A stretch of 64,000 nt of DNA from Linepithema humile (GCF_040581485.1 NC_090132.1:13336146-13400145), one strand, 5' to 3'; positions 41,200-52,471 are shown, counted from the first letter of the stretch. A program made the numbers and translations. Notes: generated from the sequence alone by a model not told the origin.

Positions 41200-43064
41200 T
41201 TAATATAAAACTAATTTATGTAGAAAATTCTGTGTAATAAATTCCTCTATTGTAAGAATACGTTTATTTTGTTTTTCAGCTTCTATTATTTTTGATGATT
41301 TCTTAGGAGTTCTTTCTTTAATAATTAAGACATCAGATTTATTGACTGTCGTTATTATAATATTATAGTTTTTTATTTTATCTTGTATATATGTCATATC
41401 TCTAAAACCAGATAGAGACACATACAATACTATATTATCATTATCACTGATTTTATAATAGATGTTAAAGTTCTTATTATATTTGTCTCTATCGTTGATG
41501 AACTTTCCTATTCCGACAATAAACTCATTTGTTATTTTCTCCTTAAATCCTTTTAAAGATATTAGTTTATCGTATATAGTATGTTTGTTATATGTATGTA
41601 TATATCAGAAAAATTTTTATAAATCTCAAATAACCTTCTGCGCGATATATTATCAAATATACTGATAGCCGATAGTAAGTCGACTATAAACAACTTCTTG
41701 TCTTTCAAGTCATCAATAATATTATATATATTCAATGACGTTTTCTTTCCTAAGAAAAATAAATCTTTTTCTTTCAATCTTAAAAAACTAAAAACATCTG
41801 TCAATTTATGCTCAGAATTTATTTTTTCCAAAGTTTTCATTCCTATATCTTCGTACTTAAAATATTTTAAGAAATATAGTATTTTTTTGACATTTATAGT
41901 ATCGTCAGAATCCTTTATGTATATGTGAACTCCTTTCGAGTAATAATCATATTCAGGTAATTTCAAATCTCCTTCTTTGATTATACTTTTTATATTTGGA
42001 ATTATATCTCCAGATTTTGTTATTTTTATAATAGATCCATTACCAATTTTGTTGTCAATCACATATTTAGCGTTGTTACATGTTACTTTTTTCACAATAG
42101 TATTATCTATTTCAACGTGAGGATATAATATGGCAACAGGTATCAATCTACCACTTTTAGATATTTGCCACGATATATGATCTACATTAGCTTTGTACGT
42201 ATTAAAATTATGTTTAAATGAGATAGACCACGAATATTTGTTTGACGATGAAATATTATGTACTTTATTGTCTCTTATAACTATACCATCAATATAATAG
42301 TCAAGATTATATTTCCAATCACTTAATATTTTTTTTAAATAATAGTAATTAAGATGTTTAGCCTTCACAACCACATATTTTACGGTACCAATTTTATATA
42401 CATTTTTTAATATATCGAACTTTTCTAGTTGTGTAATATTATCATCTATTACATCATAACCCAAGAAAAATAGATTTTTTCCTATATCTTTGTCTATAGT
42501 CTTCCGATTTATTTGTCCACAAACCAAATTTCTAACATTTTTAAAGTTGTATTTTTTATTAATTTCATCAAGATCTGATTTTTTGATAATAAGTTCTCCT
42601 CTAACTTTTATTTCCTTCGTAACTTCGAAATTCAAAAAATCTTTTATTTCGTTCTTTAATCTGCCATAATTGCCATCTCCTCTTGTATATATATTAGAAT
42701 TGTATATTAATATACATATCCCATCTGCTTTTGCAGACAGTACAACATTATCTTCTTCTGAAATGTTATTGTTTTTTAGCCATTTATTTAGTTTATTGTC
42801 GTGTTCATATGTTTTATCTTCACTCCCAAGATATATTGGAAGTTTTTTGAATTCCTTTCCTCTTTTTTCTCCAATATTTTTCAATACAGAACTATGACTT
42901 TTACAATTATTTAAGTATTTAACTATCATATCGTATAACTCATCATCTATTGGACTTTTTCCCTTTTTATGATATAACTCGTTCAACTTATCAACATATT
43001 TCTCTATTTCATGTATGCTTATTTCCTTAATTTTATCAAAATTTTTTTTCGTAATCTTGTTCAT
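41200..43064 (-). pseudogene. NAD-dependent DNA ligase, frameshifted before the BRCT domain
   Basis: The long frame (43064-41562, 500 residues) has the adenylation-domain motif I with nucleophile Lys in AKADGICILIY, later DGIVIR, an OB-fold part (NIKSIIKEGD) and helix-hairpin-helix repeats (DLFFLGKKTSLNIYNI). A dinucleotide-rich site near 41575-41595 shifts the frame. The C-terminal BRCT-like domain (SLSGFRDM...NKSDVLII) is read in another frame down to 41200. The cysteine zinc finger of bacterial enzymes is not visible. NAD ligases are typical of entomopoxviruses; chordopoxviruses use ATP ligases. It would work with the Pol X at 14.9 kb in repair. Confidence 0.9.
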
Positions 43065-43401
43065 GTCTAATTGTAGTGTTTATATAATTTTCTTTATATT
43101 TTTTCAAAAAAAAAGTTATATATTATAAAAATATAGTTAAATATAGTTATATGTTATAAAAATAGTATATAAATAATGGTTATATATTATAAAAAATAGT
43201 CATATAATAATAGTCATATATTATAAAAATAGTCATATATAATAGTCATATATTATAAAAATATAGTTATATATAATATAAAAATGTAAATTAGAACATT
43301 GCAAGAATAAGTATATCTATCTATACCAATACACATAAGTTTGAACATAATAATATCACATAATGTATTTATTTGTATTTTATTAATTTTTTCATTACAC
43401 A
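43065..43401. repeat. AT-rich degenerate repeat tract, no gene
   Basis: Between about 43115 and 43285 the unit tatattataaaaatagt(c)atat recurs about six times with variation. The rest is AT-rich spacer. It has no coding potential. It may be slippage-generated. Confidence 0.7.
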
Positions 43402-43976
43402 CTATATATATAAGCATATCTTAATCCTTTTAGTCTTATAAATATCAGCCAAATAAAATAATCTATTATTAACAATTTCCTTGTATTTAAAACACTCTCT
43501 GTAATTATTAAAAGATAATAGTGTATTGTAGCGATTTATACTATATTCGTAATCATCTAAATTTCTTTTTATATATTCCAAATTATATAATGATGTATAT
43601 TGAATTATATATATATTATTACAATTAATGATATTTGATAATTTTGATTTATTGTTTGTAAATATGTATTTCTGTAATTTTTTTTTTCTTTGATGTATCT
43701 AGATTATCATAATTTAATTTAATTTTAAGTATTAAATCCTTATCAAAATTTATTCTATCATATATATATCTGTGATAATTCTGTAACGGTGCGGCTTCCC
43801 GTATGGGAGCGGTTAGCGCGGTTAAGCTCGCCGGTGCCAGGATTCGGAATGCGGAACGGGTGAGACTCCAAATAAGTAGGCGCGGTTAAGTCGTAAACTA
43901 TGATATATTTTAGCTTTCTTATGTACAATATATACACAGGGTGTTCTGCCGTCGGACTTGGTTCGGCCAAGCTAGG

Positions 43977-44390
43977 CGAAAGAATAGCGGTAAACGCCAG
44001 ATACCGTAAAGAATACAAGGAATAGCGGTAAGCGTAAAATACCAAGAATAGTGGTAAGCGCAAAGTAAAGAATACAAAGAATAGCGGTAAACGCAAGATA
44101 CCGTAAAGAATATAAGGAATAGCGGTAAGCGTAAGATACCAAGAATAGTGGTAAGCGCAAAGTAACGAATACAAAGAATAGCGGTAAACGCAAGATACCG
44201 TAAAGAAAATAAGGAATAGCGGTAAGCGTAAGATACCAAGAATAGTGGTAAGCGCAAAGTAACGAATACAAAGAATAGCGGTAAACGCAAGATACCGTAA
44301 AGAATATAAGGAATAGCGGTAAGCGTAAGATACCAAGAATAGTGGTAAGCGCAAAGTAACGAATACAAAGAATAGCGGTAAACGCACGCG
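43977..44390. repeat. 97-bp tandem array, about 4.3 copies, with ~32-bp subunits
   Basis: Units start at about 43977, 44075, 44172, 44269 and 44366 (partial). Each unit has three related sub-repeats containing agaatagcggtaa-, ggaatagcggtaa- and agaatagtggtaa-type cores. Because 97 is not a multiple of three, all minus frames cycle through the same three peptides. Later copies are nearly identical, so the array is young or homogenised. Confidence 0.92.
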
Positions 44391-44400
44391 GACGGAGGCC

Positions 44401-44621
44401 GGGAGCACCCGGCTGAGTCAGGGTGCGCCCTGGCTCGGATACGGAAATCGGTCTGGAACCGGGAGCACCCGGTAGAGTCAGGGAGCGCCCTGGCTCGTAT
44501 ACGGAGATCGGTCGGGAACCGGGAGCACCCGGTAGAGTCAGGGAGCGCCCTGGCTCGTATACGGAGATCGGTCGGGAACCGGGAGCACCCGGTAGAGTCA
44601 GGGAGCGCCCTGGCTCGTATA
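44401..44621. repeat. 60-bp GC-rich tandem array, 3.7 copies
   Basis: Units start at 44401, 44461, 44521 and 44581 (partial). The second and third units are identical. Each contains gggagcacccgg and gggagcgccctgg. On the minus strand a unit reads as a 20-residue peptide (YEPGRSLTLPGAPGSRPISV), but there is no sign of a real gene. Confidence 0.93.
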
Positions 44622-45050
44622 GGATTGGCTTCGAGGTGTCACGCTCGAAGTCGGACGGGACTCTCCTGGTCTCGGCCGAGACCGGCCTTTTATACCCGTC
44701 ACGGTGATCCCCACCCGTGACGGGCTCCCACCTAGCCGCCGTTCGGACCGGGTTCGGTCTCCGAACTGGCGGTCCGTCGGGATGACGCCTTAAGGCGTCG
44801 TCACAATTCATTGTGTTAATAGTTGCACTTACAATAGTATTTATATTTTGAGAGATGTATACAAAATATATTACATATAACAACTTTCAAATCTGAATTT
44901 ACCTTTATTTTTTCACATATACTATTACATGAAATACAAAATAAATGGTAATATGATTCTTCCAGTTTTAATGTATAGAACAATCTATTATTTTTAAATT
45001 TCATATATAGTATAATACATTTAACATATTCTTTATTATTGTAGTATTTA

Positions 45051-45320
45051 TTATATAAATCTATAATAAGTTTTAAAACTGTTTATATTTTTTACTATAC
45101 TTTCATATTTTATATTAGATATATAGTCTACAACATAAAGATTTTTACAATTTAATAATTCATTTACTTTATATTTCAATTTTTTTTTCAAACATTTTTG
45201 TATAATTTCTTTGTCATTTTTACTTAACTTATCATATTTTTCCTTCAAATTATACACGTATGTTTCGTCGAAATAAAGTTCGCAGTATAAGATTTTTAAT
45301 TTATTATTTGACGAATCCAT
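45051..45320 (-). CDS. Small viral protein, paralogue of the neighbouring split gene
   Basis: The product is 89 residues, Lys/Tyr-rich, helical, intact. Its middle (KVNELLNCKNLYVVDYISN) aligns by eye with the C-terminal part of the pseudogene at 43402-45004 (SKLSNIINCNNIYIIQYTS), including a shared Asn-Cys. The two genes are adjacent, in the same direction, and look like a tandem duplication. No function is suggested by motifs. It lacks the TAAATG start. Confidence 0.6.
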   Translation of the reverse strand: MDSSNNKLKILYCELYFDETYVYNLKEKYDKLSKNDKEIIQKCLKKKLKYKVNELLNCKNLYVVDYISNIKYESIVKNINSFKTYYRFI

Positions 45321-45423
45321 CTTTCAATTTAAATGTATTATTTCTGTTTTTAAAATAATTTTTGGAAAACAAAAGTTACAAAGAAGATAATGAATGAAAT
45401 TAAACAAAAATTAAATATGTAAC

Positions 45424-47099
45424 CTAATATACGTCACAAATAATATTCTCAAATCCAGCATTGTTGTATACCAATAATGTTGCGTATCTAGAAATATCGT
45501 CTTTAACATGACCACCATTATATAGAAAATCTTTTATTGAAAATTTGTCATTAGAAATATTTTTAATTTTCTCTTTTATAGCATAAGGAGTATCATTATC
45601 TATTACGAAATTTTCTATTTCTACATTTTGTTCTCTAAACAATTTTCTCAAAGAATCTTCTATAATCTTATTTTTCATATACGGAACTGACATTGCAAAC
45701 GGGTCATACTTTATCCACGTATTGTCATCAATTTTGTTATATGAATATCGTCCGATATATTCTTTCGATGAACACATTTCGTATATTCCTGAATTTTCTA
45801 GTGTTTTACAACATACAGCTCCTATTAGAGAGAATACTTTGCCTCCGATTGTTAGATCATCAGGTATATCTATAGGATCGTCTAGTACAATGTTTTTTGC
45901 ACCAGAATTATAAAATCTTGATAAAGATTTCTTGTGAATTCTAGGAATACTAATAAAGAAGACACCATTTGCAAATAGAACAGAATTATTATTTATATTT
46001 CTAAACATATCAAATGACAGTTTATTACCTAAAAATGGACCTAAATTACCAATTTCTCCAAGATACGCACAATTTTTTTCCTTCTTTACAATAGATTTTC
46101 TAACTATACACAATCTTTTAGTAAGAGAGTCGTAACTTATATTATTAAATACAGAACTATCTAACTTCAAAGATTCTTTAATACTACCTAATCTATTTCT
46201 CATGATATCAAACTCTACAAATTCAACGGATTCAGGTACAGACGATATAGGGTCTGTTGTTTTTGTTACAAGTATAGGCTTAAATGGAACACACGATAGG
46301 ACTGTTGATTATATTTTTTCTTCTTCGGTTTTGTAAGATCTGAATCCTATTTTGTTTGTTATCTTTGATAACTCTCCTGACAGTTGACTGTACCACTTAC
46401 CTTGTCTCAAGTTTAAAACAATCATCTTTAACATATTGTGATATATTAATCTATATAATTTGTGTTTTAATCTTACTTCTCCGTTAATTATCTTAGTATC
46501 TCCTGTTATAAAATCTGTAGGATCAGACGCTTTCAAAAACATTATAAATTTATTCTCTTCAGTTATTTTCTTGTTAACTATCATGTCTGTCAGTACAGTA
46601 AGAGGATCAACGTTGTTTATTAAATCGTTCATCAAAAATGTTAATTTATTTGCAAATAAACAAAATATAACAGGCTCTATAAAATCGTTATTATTTCCGA
46701 ACGAAACTACGTCTCTTATAAATCCACTATCTAAACTAGATAGATTTTTATACTGTTTTGAGACTATTCTGCTGTTAAAATTACATGTTTGATACGAATG
46801 TAATTTATATATCACTTCCAAGAGTTCCATTTGTTTATCCAAAACAATTTTGTTAAGATTCGAAAGAGAAAAATATGGATGTGTTTTTAATATCTGTTGT
46901 TTCAAGACATAAGGAGTGTTGTCCTCTATATATTTTACCAACGCGTCATATTCAAAATTATTTATATCAGTACTGTAATTTCTTAAAATAGTAGTTTCTA
47001 TGATATCTTTAGATAAGGTGTTTGCGGATAATAAAATATTTTGATTGATTAAATCATATATAGCCTTCTTCCCCAATCGTTCTATCTTGGAAGTGTCTA
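45424..47099 (-). pseudogene. H4L: RAP94-like RNA polymerase-associated factor, nonsense codon and truncated N-terminus
   Basis: Two open stretches in the same frame (from about 47099 to 46312, and 46308 to 45424) are separated by a single TAA at 46309-46311. The combined length is about 555 residues, against roughly 800 for RAP94, so the N-terminal third is missing and no ATG is found at the left limit of the frame. The C-terminal part includes DIPDDLTIGGKVFSLIGAVC and NTWIKYDPFAMSVPYM. RAP94 links the virion polymerase to early promoters and termination. Identification is from overall resemblance and neighbours, so moderate. Confidence 0.65.
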
Positions 47100-47129
47100 T
47101 ATTTTAAATGTTAAAATAACTTGGTTTTT

Positions 47130-47414
47130 CTAAGAAGTCAATTTCTTTTTCAGGCTTTCTTTTTTGTTTTTTCTTACCTCCCTTTTATAATCTTCATTAG
47201 AAACCTCCATATTATTGACGAGCATATAGATCTTTCTGCATACATTACATCTGTTTTGACATTGATCGTACATGTGGTAATGATTAAATGAATTATCTAT
47301 ATTATTTTCTTCATTCTCTTTTATTTTTGATATAAAATTATCCAATGTATTTTCATCTTTACAGTTACAAATGTCATCTCGAGAAATTCTAAATATATAT
47401 TTTTCATTATTCAT
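47130..47414 (-). CDS. Small Cys-rich viral protein
   Basis: The product is 94 residues, TAAATG start on the minus strand, intact. It has cysteines in CNCKDEN near residue 17 and CQNRCNVCRKIY at ~52-63, suggestive of a zinc site, and a strongly basic C-terminus (REVRKNKKESLKKK). It may be a nucleic-acid-binding protein. I do not recognise it. It lies 22 bp after the poly(A) polymerase gene. Confidence 0.6.
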   Translation of the reverse strand: MNNEKYIFRISRDDICNCKDENTLDNFISKIKENEENNIDNSFNHYHMYDQCQNRCNVCRKIYMLVNNMEVSNEDYKREVRKNKKESLKKKLTS

Positions 47415-47436
47415 TTATTTATAATAAAAGAGCGAT

Positions 47437-48978
47437 TTAAAATCCTCCATTATTTCCATATGTAGCTATAAAGACTGATTTATCTAAATAATTTGATGTT
47501 ATTTGATTTTTATCTGTGGTAAAGTCGTTAAAAGTATTGTTTTCTATGTTCAATTTTATATGCTTTTGATTGCCATCTGTTCTGTATCTTGATAATTCTT
47601 GATAGTCGCTGAAGTTGTCTTTAATTTTAAATTTAAGCAATGATATAAGATAATTGAATATTCTCCATCCGTATTCATTTTTATCTTTTAGAAAAGAGTA
47701 TAATGCTAGTGTAGCCAACATAGATTGTATGTTTTTTATTGATATTTTATTCTTTTCTATATCTATATAAAATGTAATTGTTAGGTTAGACATTATCAGA
47801 TATTGTTTGTTGTTATCTATTATATTCGAGAAACTATACTTACCAAAGTTTCTCCTGTTGATTTTTGATTTCTTAATATTTTCTGATTTTTTTCCACCTT
47901 TCTCAGTCCTACTTTCGAAAAAGATTTCATTTAGAAACGCGTTATATTTTATTGAATATACTCCATTGACGCTATTTAATTCATCTATTATAACTTCGGG
48001 TTCAGATAATATTACAATTAATTTATCGAATCTATCATTTATATCTTCAATATCTATAAAATTGTCAATATTAAGCATGCATATATTATTTCCATATAGT
48101 TTATAACTAATATTATTTAAGTCAATAGAATTTCTATATTCTTTAACTTTTTTAAGATCAAACTTCTTATATTTATCTTTGATATAAAGTAAAAAAGAGT
48201 ATAAAACAGATTCATATTTATCACTATTTTCATATATTTTATGACATCTAAATAATTCGTTATTTATTTTTATTTGATTTAACAGTTGAAATAACGGATC
48301 TATAAATTTAATTCCGTTTATATCTGTTGTTCTTATTTTCTCGAGTGTGTAATTACTAAGATATATGCAATCTATCAATTTTCTATTATTATAAAACAAA
48401 GACAAGTGTCCTTTAATAAATGGATAACCAAGAATATGAAGATTGTAACCAGTTATCATCTTAACAGCAAACATCAGTAAAATCATATAGAAGAATGATT
48501 CTGGAAAATATACATCTATATCTTCATACTTTACGTTATGTATTATGTGATTTGTATACGATCCATAACATATTAAATACGAATGTATATATAATGATTT
48601 TCTCATAATGTTGATGATAATAGATTCCAACGATTTGAATTCTTCGTCGTCCGTATTACCATTTTTTACATTACCATTAGTATTTCCTTTTATTTTTACA
48701 TTATTTATGTATTCAGTAGATATTTTCTTTATGTATTCTTTCGATTTACTGGTTTTATAAATACTTGATACATCTACGTGAGTCCTTGATATATCTTGAT
48801 TATCTTCTTTAGTTAAAACTCCCAGTAGTCTTGTATATTTTGTAACAACTATAAATTGATATTTTATAATATTTATAATCCCCCTATAATCATACTTGCA
48901 ATTCTTTTGTCTATTAAAATATTCATTAACTCTATCATTGATTCTGTTATAAGTAATAATATTTTTGTCTATAGACAT
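47437..48978 (-). CDS. E1L: Poly(A) polymerase catalytic subunit (VP55-like)
   Basis: The product is 513 residues, intact (usual length ~480). The nucleotidyltransferase signature is LICYGSYTNHIIHNVKYEDIDVYF at residues ~132-160, with Gly-Ser and the DxD aspartates. The later region includes FIDPLFQLLNQI and a C-terminal domain. The enzyme adds poly(A) tails to viral mRNA with the VP39 subunit, which is not in this window. The start follows the end of the small upstream gene by 1 bp. Confidence 0.88.
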   Translation of the reverse strand: MSIDKNIITYNRINDRVNEYFNRQKNCKYDYRGIINIIKYQFIVVTKYTRLLGVLTKEDNQDISRTHVDVSSIYKTSKSKEYIKKISTEYINNVKIKGNTNGNVKNGNTDDEEFKSLESIIINIMRKSLYIHSYLICYGSYTNHIIHNVKYEDIDVYFPESFFYMILLMFAVKMITGYNLHILGYPFIKGHLSLFYNNRKLIDCIYLSNYTLEKIRTTDINGIKFIDPLFQLLNQIKINNELFRCHKIYENSDKYESVLYSFLLYIKDKYKKFDLKKVKEYRNSIDLNNISYKLYGNNICMLNIDNFIDIEDINDRFDKLIVILSEPEVIIDELNSVNGVYSIKYNAFLNEIFFESRTEKGGKKSENIKKSKINRRNFGKYSFSNIIDNNKQYLIMSNLTITFYIDIEKNKISIKNIQSMLATLALYSFLKDKNEYGWRIFNYLISLLKFKIKDNFSDYQELSRYRTDGNQKHIKLNIENNTFNDFTTDKNQITSNYLDKSVFIATYGNNGGF

Positions 48979-48979
48979 T

Positions 48980-49150
48980 TCATTCTGAAAAAAACGTTTC
49001 CGAAAATTTATTAAGTAAACTTTTTAATTTTTGCTTATCAAACTTACATATGGTTGAAATCTTATTTGAATATCCCTGGAGTATTGTACACTCGTTATCT
49101 GATAATTTTCTGTCTCCAAGATAGTGATTTAAAGTTTGATTGTCACTCAT
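48980..49150 (-). CDS. Small hypothetical viral protein (56 residues)
   Basis: ATG at 49150, stop TGA at 48980-48982. The peptide (MSDNQTLNHYLGDRKLSDNE...) is helical and ends FSETFFSE. It is directly upstream of the poly(A) polymerase with 1 bp between them, in the same direction. It is short, but its composition is not low-complexity and the tight spacing supports a real gene. No family recognised. Confidence 0.5.
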   Translation of the reverse strand: MSDNQTLNHYLGDRKLSDNECTILQGYSNKISTICKFDKQKLKSLLNKFSETFFSE

Positions 49151-49287
49151 AATTTACTTATTTATATTAATTTTTCAAGTAATTACCAAAATTAATATTT
49201 TTATTTAATTACAAAGCCGAGAATTTAATGTTTAATAACTTTTGTAATTTTTCAATAAATTAGTACTTCAAAATTTCAAGGCTATAA

Positions 49288-49473
49288 ATGAATGATAAAG
49301 ATAAACTTTCAAATTTAATGAAAAAGTATCATGATAATAAGTATTTATTACAAAACGATGAAAGTAAATTACAATATTTTTATTGTTGTAGGATATGCAA
49401 AAAATGCGGAAAATTAAAAAAGAAAAATATCATTTATACATATAATGATTATATATATAAATACAATTTATAA
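49288..49473 (+). CDS. Small Cys-containing hypothetical protein
   Basis: The frame encodes 61 residues with a TAAATG start (49285-49290). It has CCRICKKCGKLKKK in the middle, a possible zinc knuckle or half of one. The C-terminal end is AT-rich run-on. It could be a truncated gene. Confidence 0.4.
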   Translation: MNDKDKLSNLMKKYHDNKYLLQNDESKLQYFYCCRICKKCGKLKKKNIIYTYNDYIYKYNL

Positions 49474-49556
49474 GAAATTAATATTATTAAAGTTTTTGTA
49501 CTTCTTTCAAAAAACAAGTACTTTACAATCCTTGAGATTATTAGATGCCACTGTAA

Positions 49557-50564
49557 TTACGTTATATATATATTGTCGTGTACTTCACATGTCATATTAT
49601 AATTGTAGAAGTAATAGTATAATTCACTTTCCAACTTTATGAAATATTTCATTAATTTTTCATCTTCTTTAATATTGAACTGTAGAATATCACATACGTT
49701 ATTAATGTTTAAATGATATATTACTTTATTTATAAACGTGAAATGATCTATGTAAAAAATTGATGCAAAACACCTCCTGATATCCTTAATAGTATTAAAA
49801 GATAAATAAATAAAGTTATATTGATTATCAAATAATAATATACAATCTTTAAATTCAAAGTCTAGATCTTCAAAACTTTCAAATTTTAAATATAAATTTT
49901 TGTTCTTACATTTTTTTTTTATTATTTTTTATGATATTTTCTTTATGAATATCATCTAAACAATTCCTATCATATAAATTTATACTATATTTTTTTGAAA
50001 TTATCTTATTTAATAATTTATAATTAAATTTTTTATCTTTTTGTGATAAACAAATTGTTTTACTATTTAATTTAATCTTGTTTATTACGAATATATAATT
50101 CGATTTTATAGAAAAAGACTTTAAATTAAATATTTGATTTTCACACGAAAATATTGAATTATAAATTTTTTTTTCAAATATATAATTCGTGATATTTTGC
50201 TTATTAATATAGTACAGAGATCCATGTTCCTGTATTCTTTCTTAATACATAAATAATTAATTATATATGATTTACCGATATTAAGATTACACAATTTACC
50301 AGTTATAATTCCAATTATATTATTATTATGTTTTAATTTTAGTACTAAGTTATGTTCTGACTTAAGAAAATTCATAAAATATATCTCGTCATACAATATA
50401 GGATAGTTGTATTTCATAAATAAATAAATACATACATAATCATTAATAGATGCTAATTCAACTATAAAATTTTTATTATCTGTTTTAATTAAAGGATCAT
50501 TTGTATCTATAATACCATCAACATTTTCGAACTTATATTTATTCCAAAAATGTGATTTCTTCAT
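49557..50564 (-). pseudogene. N-myristoyltransferase-like gene, frameshifted
   Basis: The intact first frame (50564-50121) starts MKKSHFWNKYKF, like the HKFW-type N-terminus of the transferase. It continues through NFIVELASINDYVCIYLFMK and reaches YIINYLCIKKEYRN, which matches the family signature (I-N-[FY]-L-C-x-[HK]-K). After a run of A's near 50170-50178 the coding sequence changes frame (IFSCENQIFNLKSF...), and again at the T-run 49909-49919. It then goes on to KLESELYYYFYNYN, matching the C-terminal YYxYN region. The family's conserved KFGxGDG is not clear. The enzyme would attach myristate to N-terminal Gly, as on L1-like proteins. About 335 residues in all. Confidence 0.75.
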
Positions 50565-50567
50565 TAT

Positions 50568-52446
50568 TTATAAGTTATCAACATTATAAATCAATTCTCC
50601 ATTTCTAACGAACAAATCCAAAATACCATTAGTTTCTTTAGCCTTACAAACTAAATTCATATCTTTGTCATATATATACTTTGATTCAGAATCAAAATAT
50701 CCGTCTTCAATAATATCTGAAATAACGTACTTTATTTTGATAACTTTTTTGATCTTATATGTTTTAGATTCATTTACATATTCTATTTTATTATTTTTTA
50801 TAGTATCGAAAATATATTCTTTGTTTATAGGTTCTAATGTATTGTACTTGTTATAAATAAATTCAATTGACGACTCTTTGAGAAGAGAGTACAATTGAGT
50901 TATTCTATTTAATTTTCTTTTTATAAGTTGAAACATTTCGTTATCAGAAGATTTTCCATTTTTTGTAAATGCTAATATTATATGAACATTTACATACTTT
51001 CTATCTATATTATAATGAGATCCATATCTCAATGATCTTCCTATAATTTGTCTTAATTGAGATTCTGACCACGGTATATCCAAAACAACAAGATCATTAA
51101 CACATGTAAAAGACACTCCTTCACTACCAGCATTAGTAAAAATACAACATTTTACGTATTTTCCACTGTCGTTATTAATGTGATTAAACTCTGATAAGTT
51201 TCTTTCCCTAATATTTGATAATTTGGAATATTCTATAAAACTAATTTTAAATAATTTTAAATATTCCTTAAGTGTGTGGATATTCCTTCGTAACTTACGA
51301 ATGGTTCATATATTAAACATTTACCTTTTGACTTTAATATAAGTCTACATGCTTCTATGTATTTACATGAATATTGTTTTAGTTTATGAAAATTTTCATC
51401 GTTTATATTGTCATCATCATTATTTATAAATTTCTGGATAATTTTATCATCAAAACTCATATTTTCTATACTGCGTCTAAAAGAAGAAAGTTTTGATTTT
51501 ATAAAGTTATTAAATTCCTCTTCTGTCATTTTCTCTCTGATCTTCAAACCGTCGTATACAAATGTTGAAACCATTCTCCTTATAGGTTTCAATTTATACA
51601 AATCTTTGTTCAAGGACTCATATTTTTCTGCCTCGTTGTAAAATGATTCTTGATAATCTGTCATTAGTATTTTGTATATGTGAATGCGTTTAGATGCAAA
51701 ATTATCATTTTCAATTGTATTTGTTAACGAATCGTTTTCAACTTTTTGGTACGAAACTATTGAAAGTAGTCCGTTCTTCAACCTATTTCTGTTAACTAAC
51801 TTTTCGTCATCAAAATATCTTTCGTCAAAATTTACACAATATTTTTTCTAAGCAAATTTACAAGAATATTAAACTCTTTTATATCGTTTACAACTGGAGT
51901 TGCAGACATTAGAAGTAGTTTATTGTATTTTTCATTACAAACATTACTTATAAGTCTGTATAATCTGTTTATTTTTCTCTCTTTGTTGTCGTAATCCTTT
52001 TCTTTATTTCGTAGTATGAAATTGTGCGCTTCGTCAATTATAATTAATACTCTGTCTCTTTTGTTCTTATAATTTTCTAATTTTCCTTTAAATTTTAAAA
52101 AAACGTTATTATCATCATAATGTAGTATCTCAACTTTCTTATTACAATAATCAGATACTCCTTCCTCCCAAATTTTGTGTAAACTAGCTTTTACAAATAT
52201 AAATATTCTCCACGAAGGATATATGTATGTGATATTCTTAATTATATATAATCCTAATAAAGTTTTTCCAAATCCAGTGTCCCAAAATACAAGTAAACTA
52301 GATAGTGTCTTCAATCCTATGAAAACTCTAGACGTAAAAGATTGATATTCTGTCAGTATTTTATCTTTCATATTAATGTCTAGACTTTTTGTGTTTTCTA
52401 TTGCATAATTAATGTGTTGAGCAACTATCTTTTCCAATTCACCCAT
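50568..52446 (-). pseudogene. D11L: NPH-I transcription-termination ATPase, several frameshifts
   Basis: This is an SF2 ATPase acting in early transcription elongation and termination with RAP94. The first frame (52446-51832) has Walker A WDTGFGKTLLGLY, DEAH in IIDEAHNF and MSATPVVND. The second frame (51781-51257) carries the middle. The last frame (51116-50568) has motif VI SQLRQIIGRSLRYGSH. Between the frames coding-like sequence continues (e.g. CCIFTNAGSEGVSFTCVN). Three pieces imply at least two frameshifts. The combined length of about 625 residues agrees with the family (~630). Confidence 0.9.
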
Positions 52447-52471
52447 TTAATGATATTAATATTTGATATAA

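Larger units (their letters stand above)
43780..44811. mobile_element. GC-rich 1.0-kb inserted element with 9-bp target duplication
   Basis: This is a GC-rich block inside AT-rich viral DNA. Flanking copies tgtgataat (43771-43779) and tgtgttaat (44812-44820) form a 9-bp duplication with one mismatch, a length typical of Mutator-like elements. The ends (ctgtaacggtgcgg and, complemented, ttgtgacgacgcc) are weakly inverted. The inside consists mostly of two tandem arrays. No transposase is present. Several long open frames on the minus strand are by-products of the arrays. Confidence 0.75.
43402..45004 (-). pseudogene. Small family gene split by a GC-rich element
   Basis: The N-terminal part (45004-44821) encodes MKFKNNRLFYTLKLEESYYH with CISCNSIC and a CKC near the break. 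The C-terminal part (43779-43402) continues in frame when the inserted element and one copy of its target duplication are discounted. A frameshift in an A-run near 43678-43690 breaks the C-terminal part again. The C-terminal region (SKLSNIINCNNIYIIQY) is similar to the product at 45051-45320, so the two are paralogues. The family function is unknown. Confidence 0.65.

Noticed and set aside
43977..44390. CRISPR-like array
   Set aside because: The repeats are contiguous with no unique spacers, no Cas genes are near and the context is eukaryotic; it is an ordinary tandem array.
43919..44883. Several long overlapping minus-strand open frames (149-303 residues)
   Set aside because: They result from the 97-bp array, whose length is not a multiple of three, so every frame cycles the same peptides. 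No start context or domain supports a gene.
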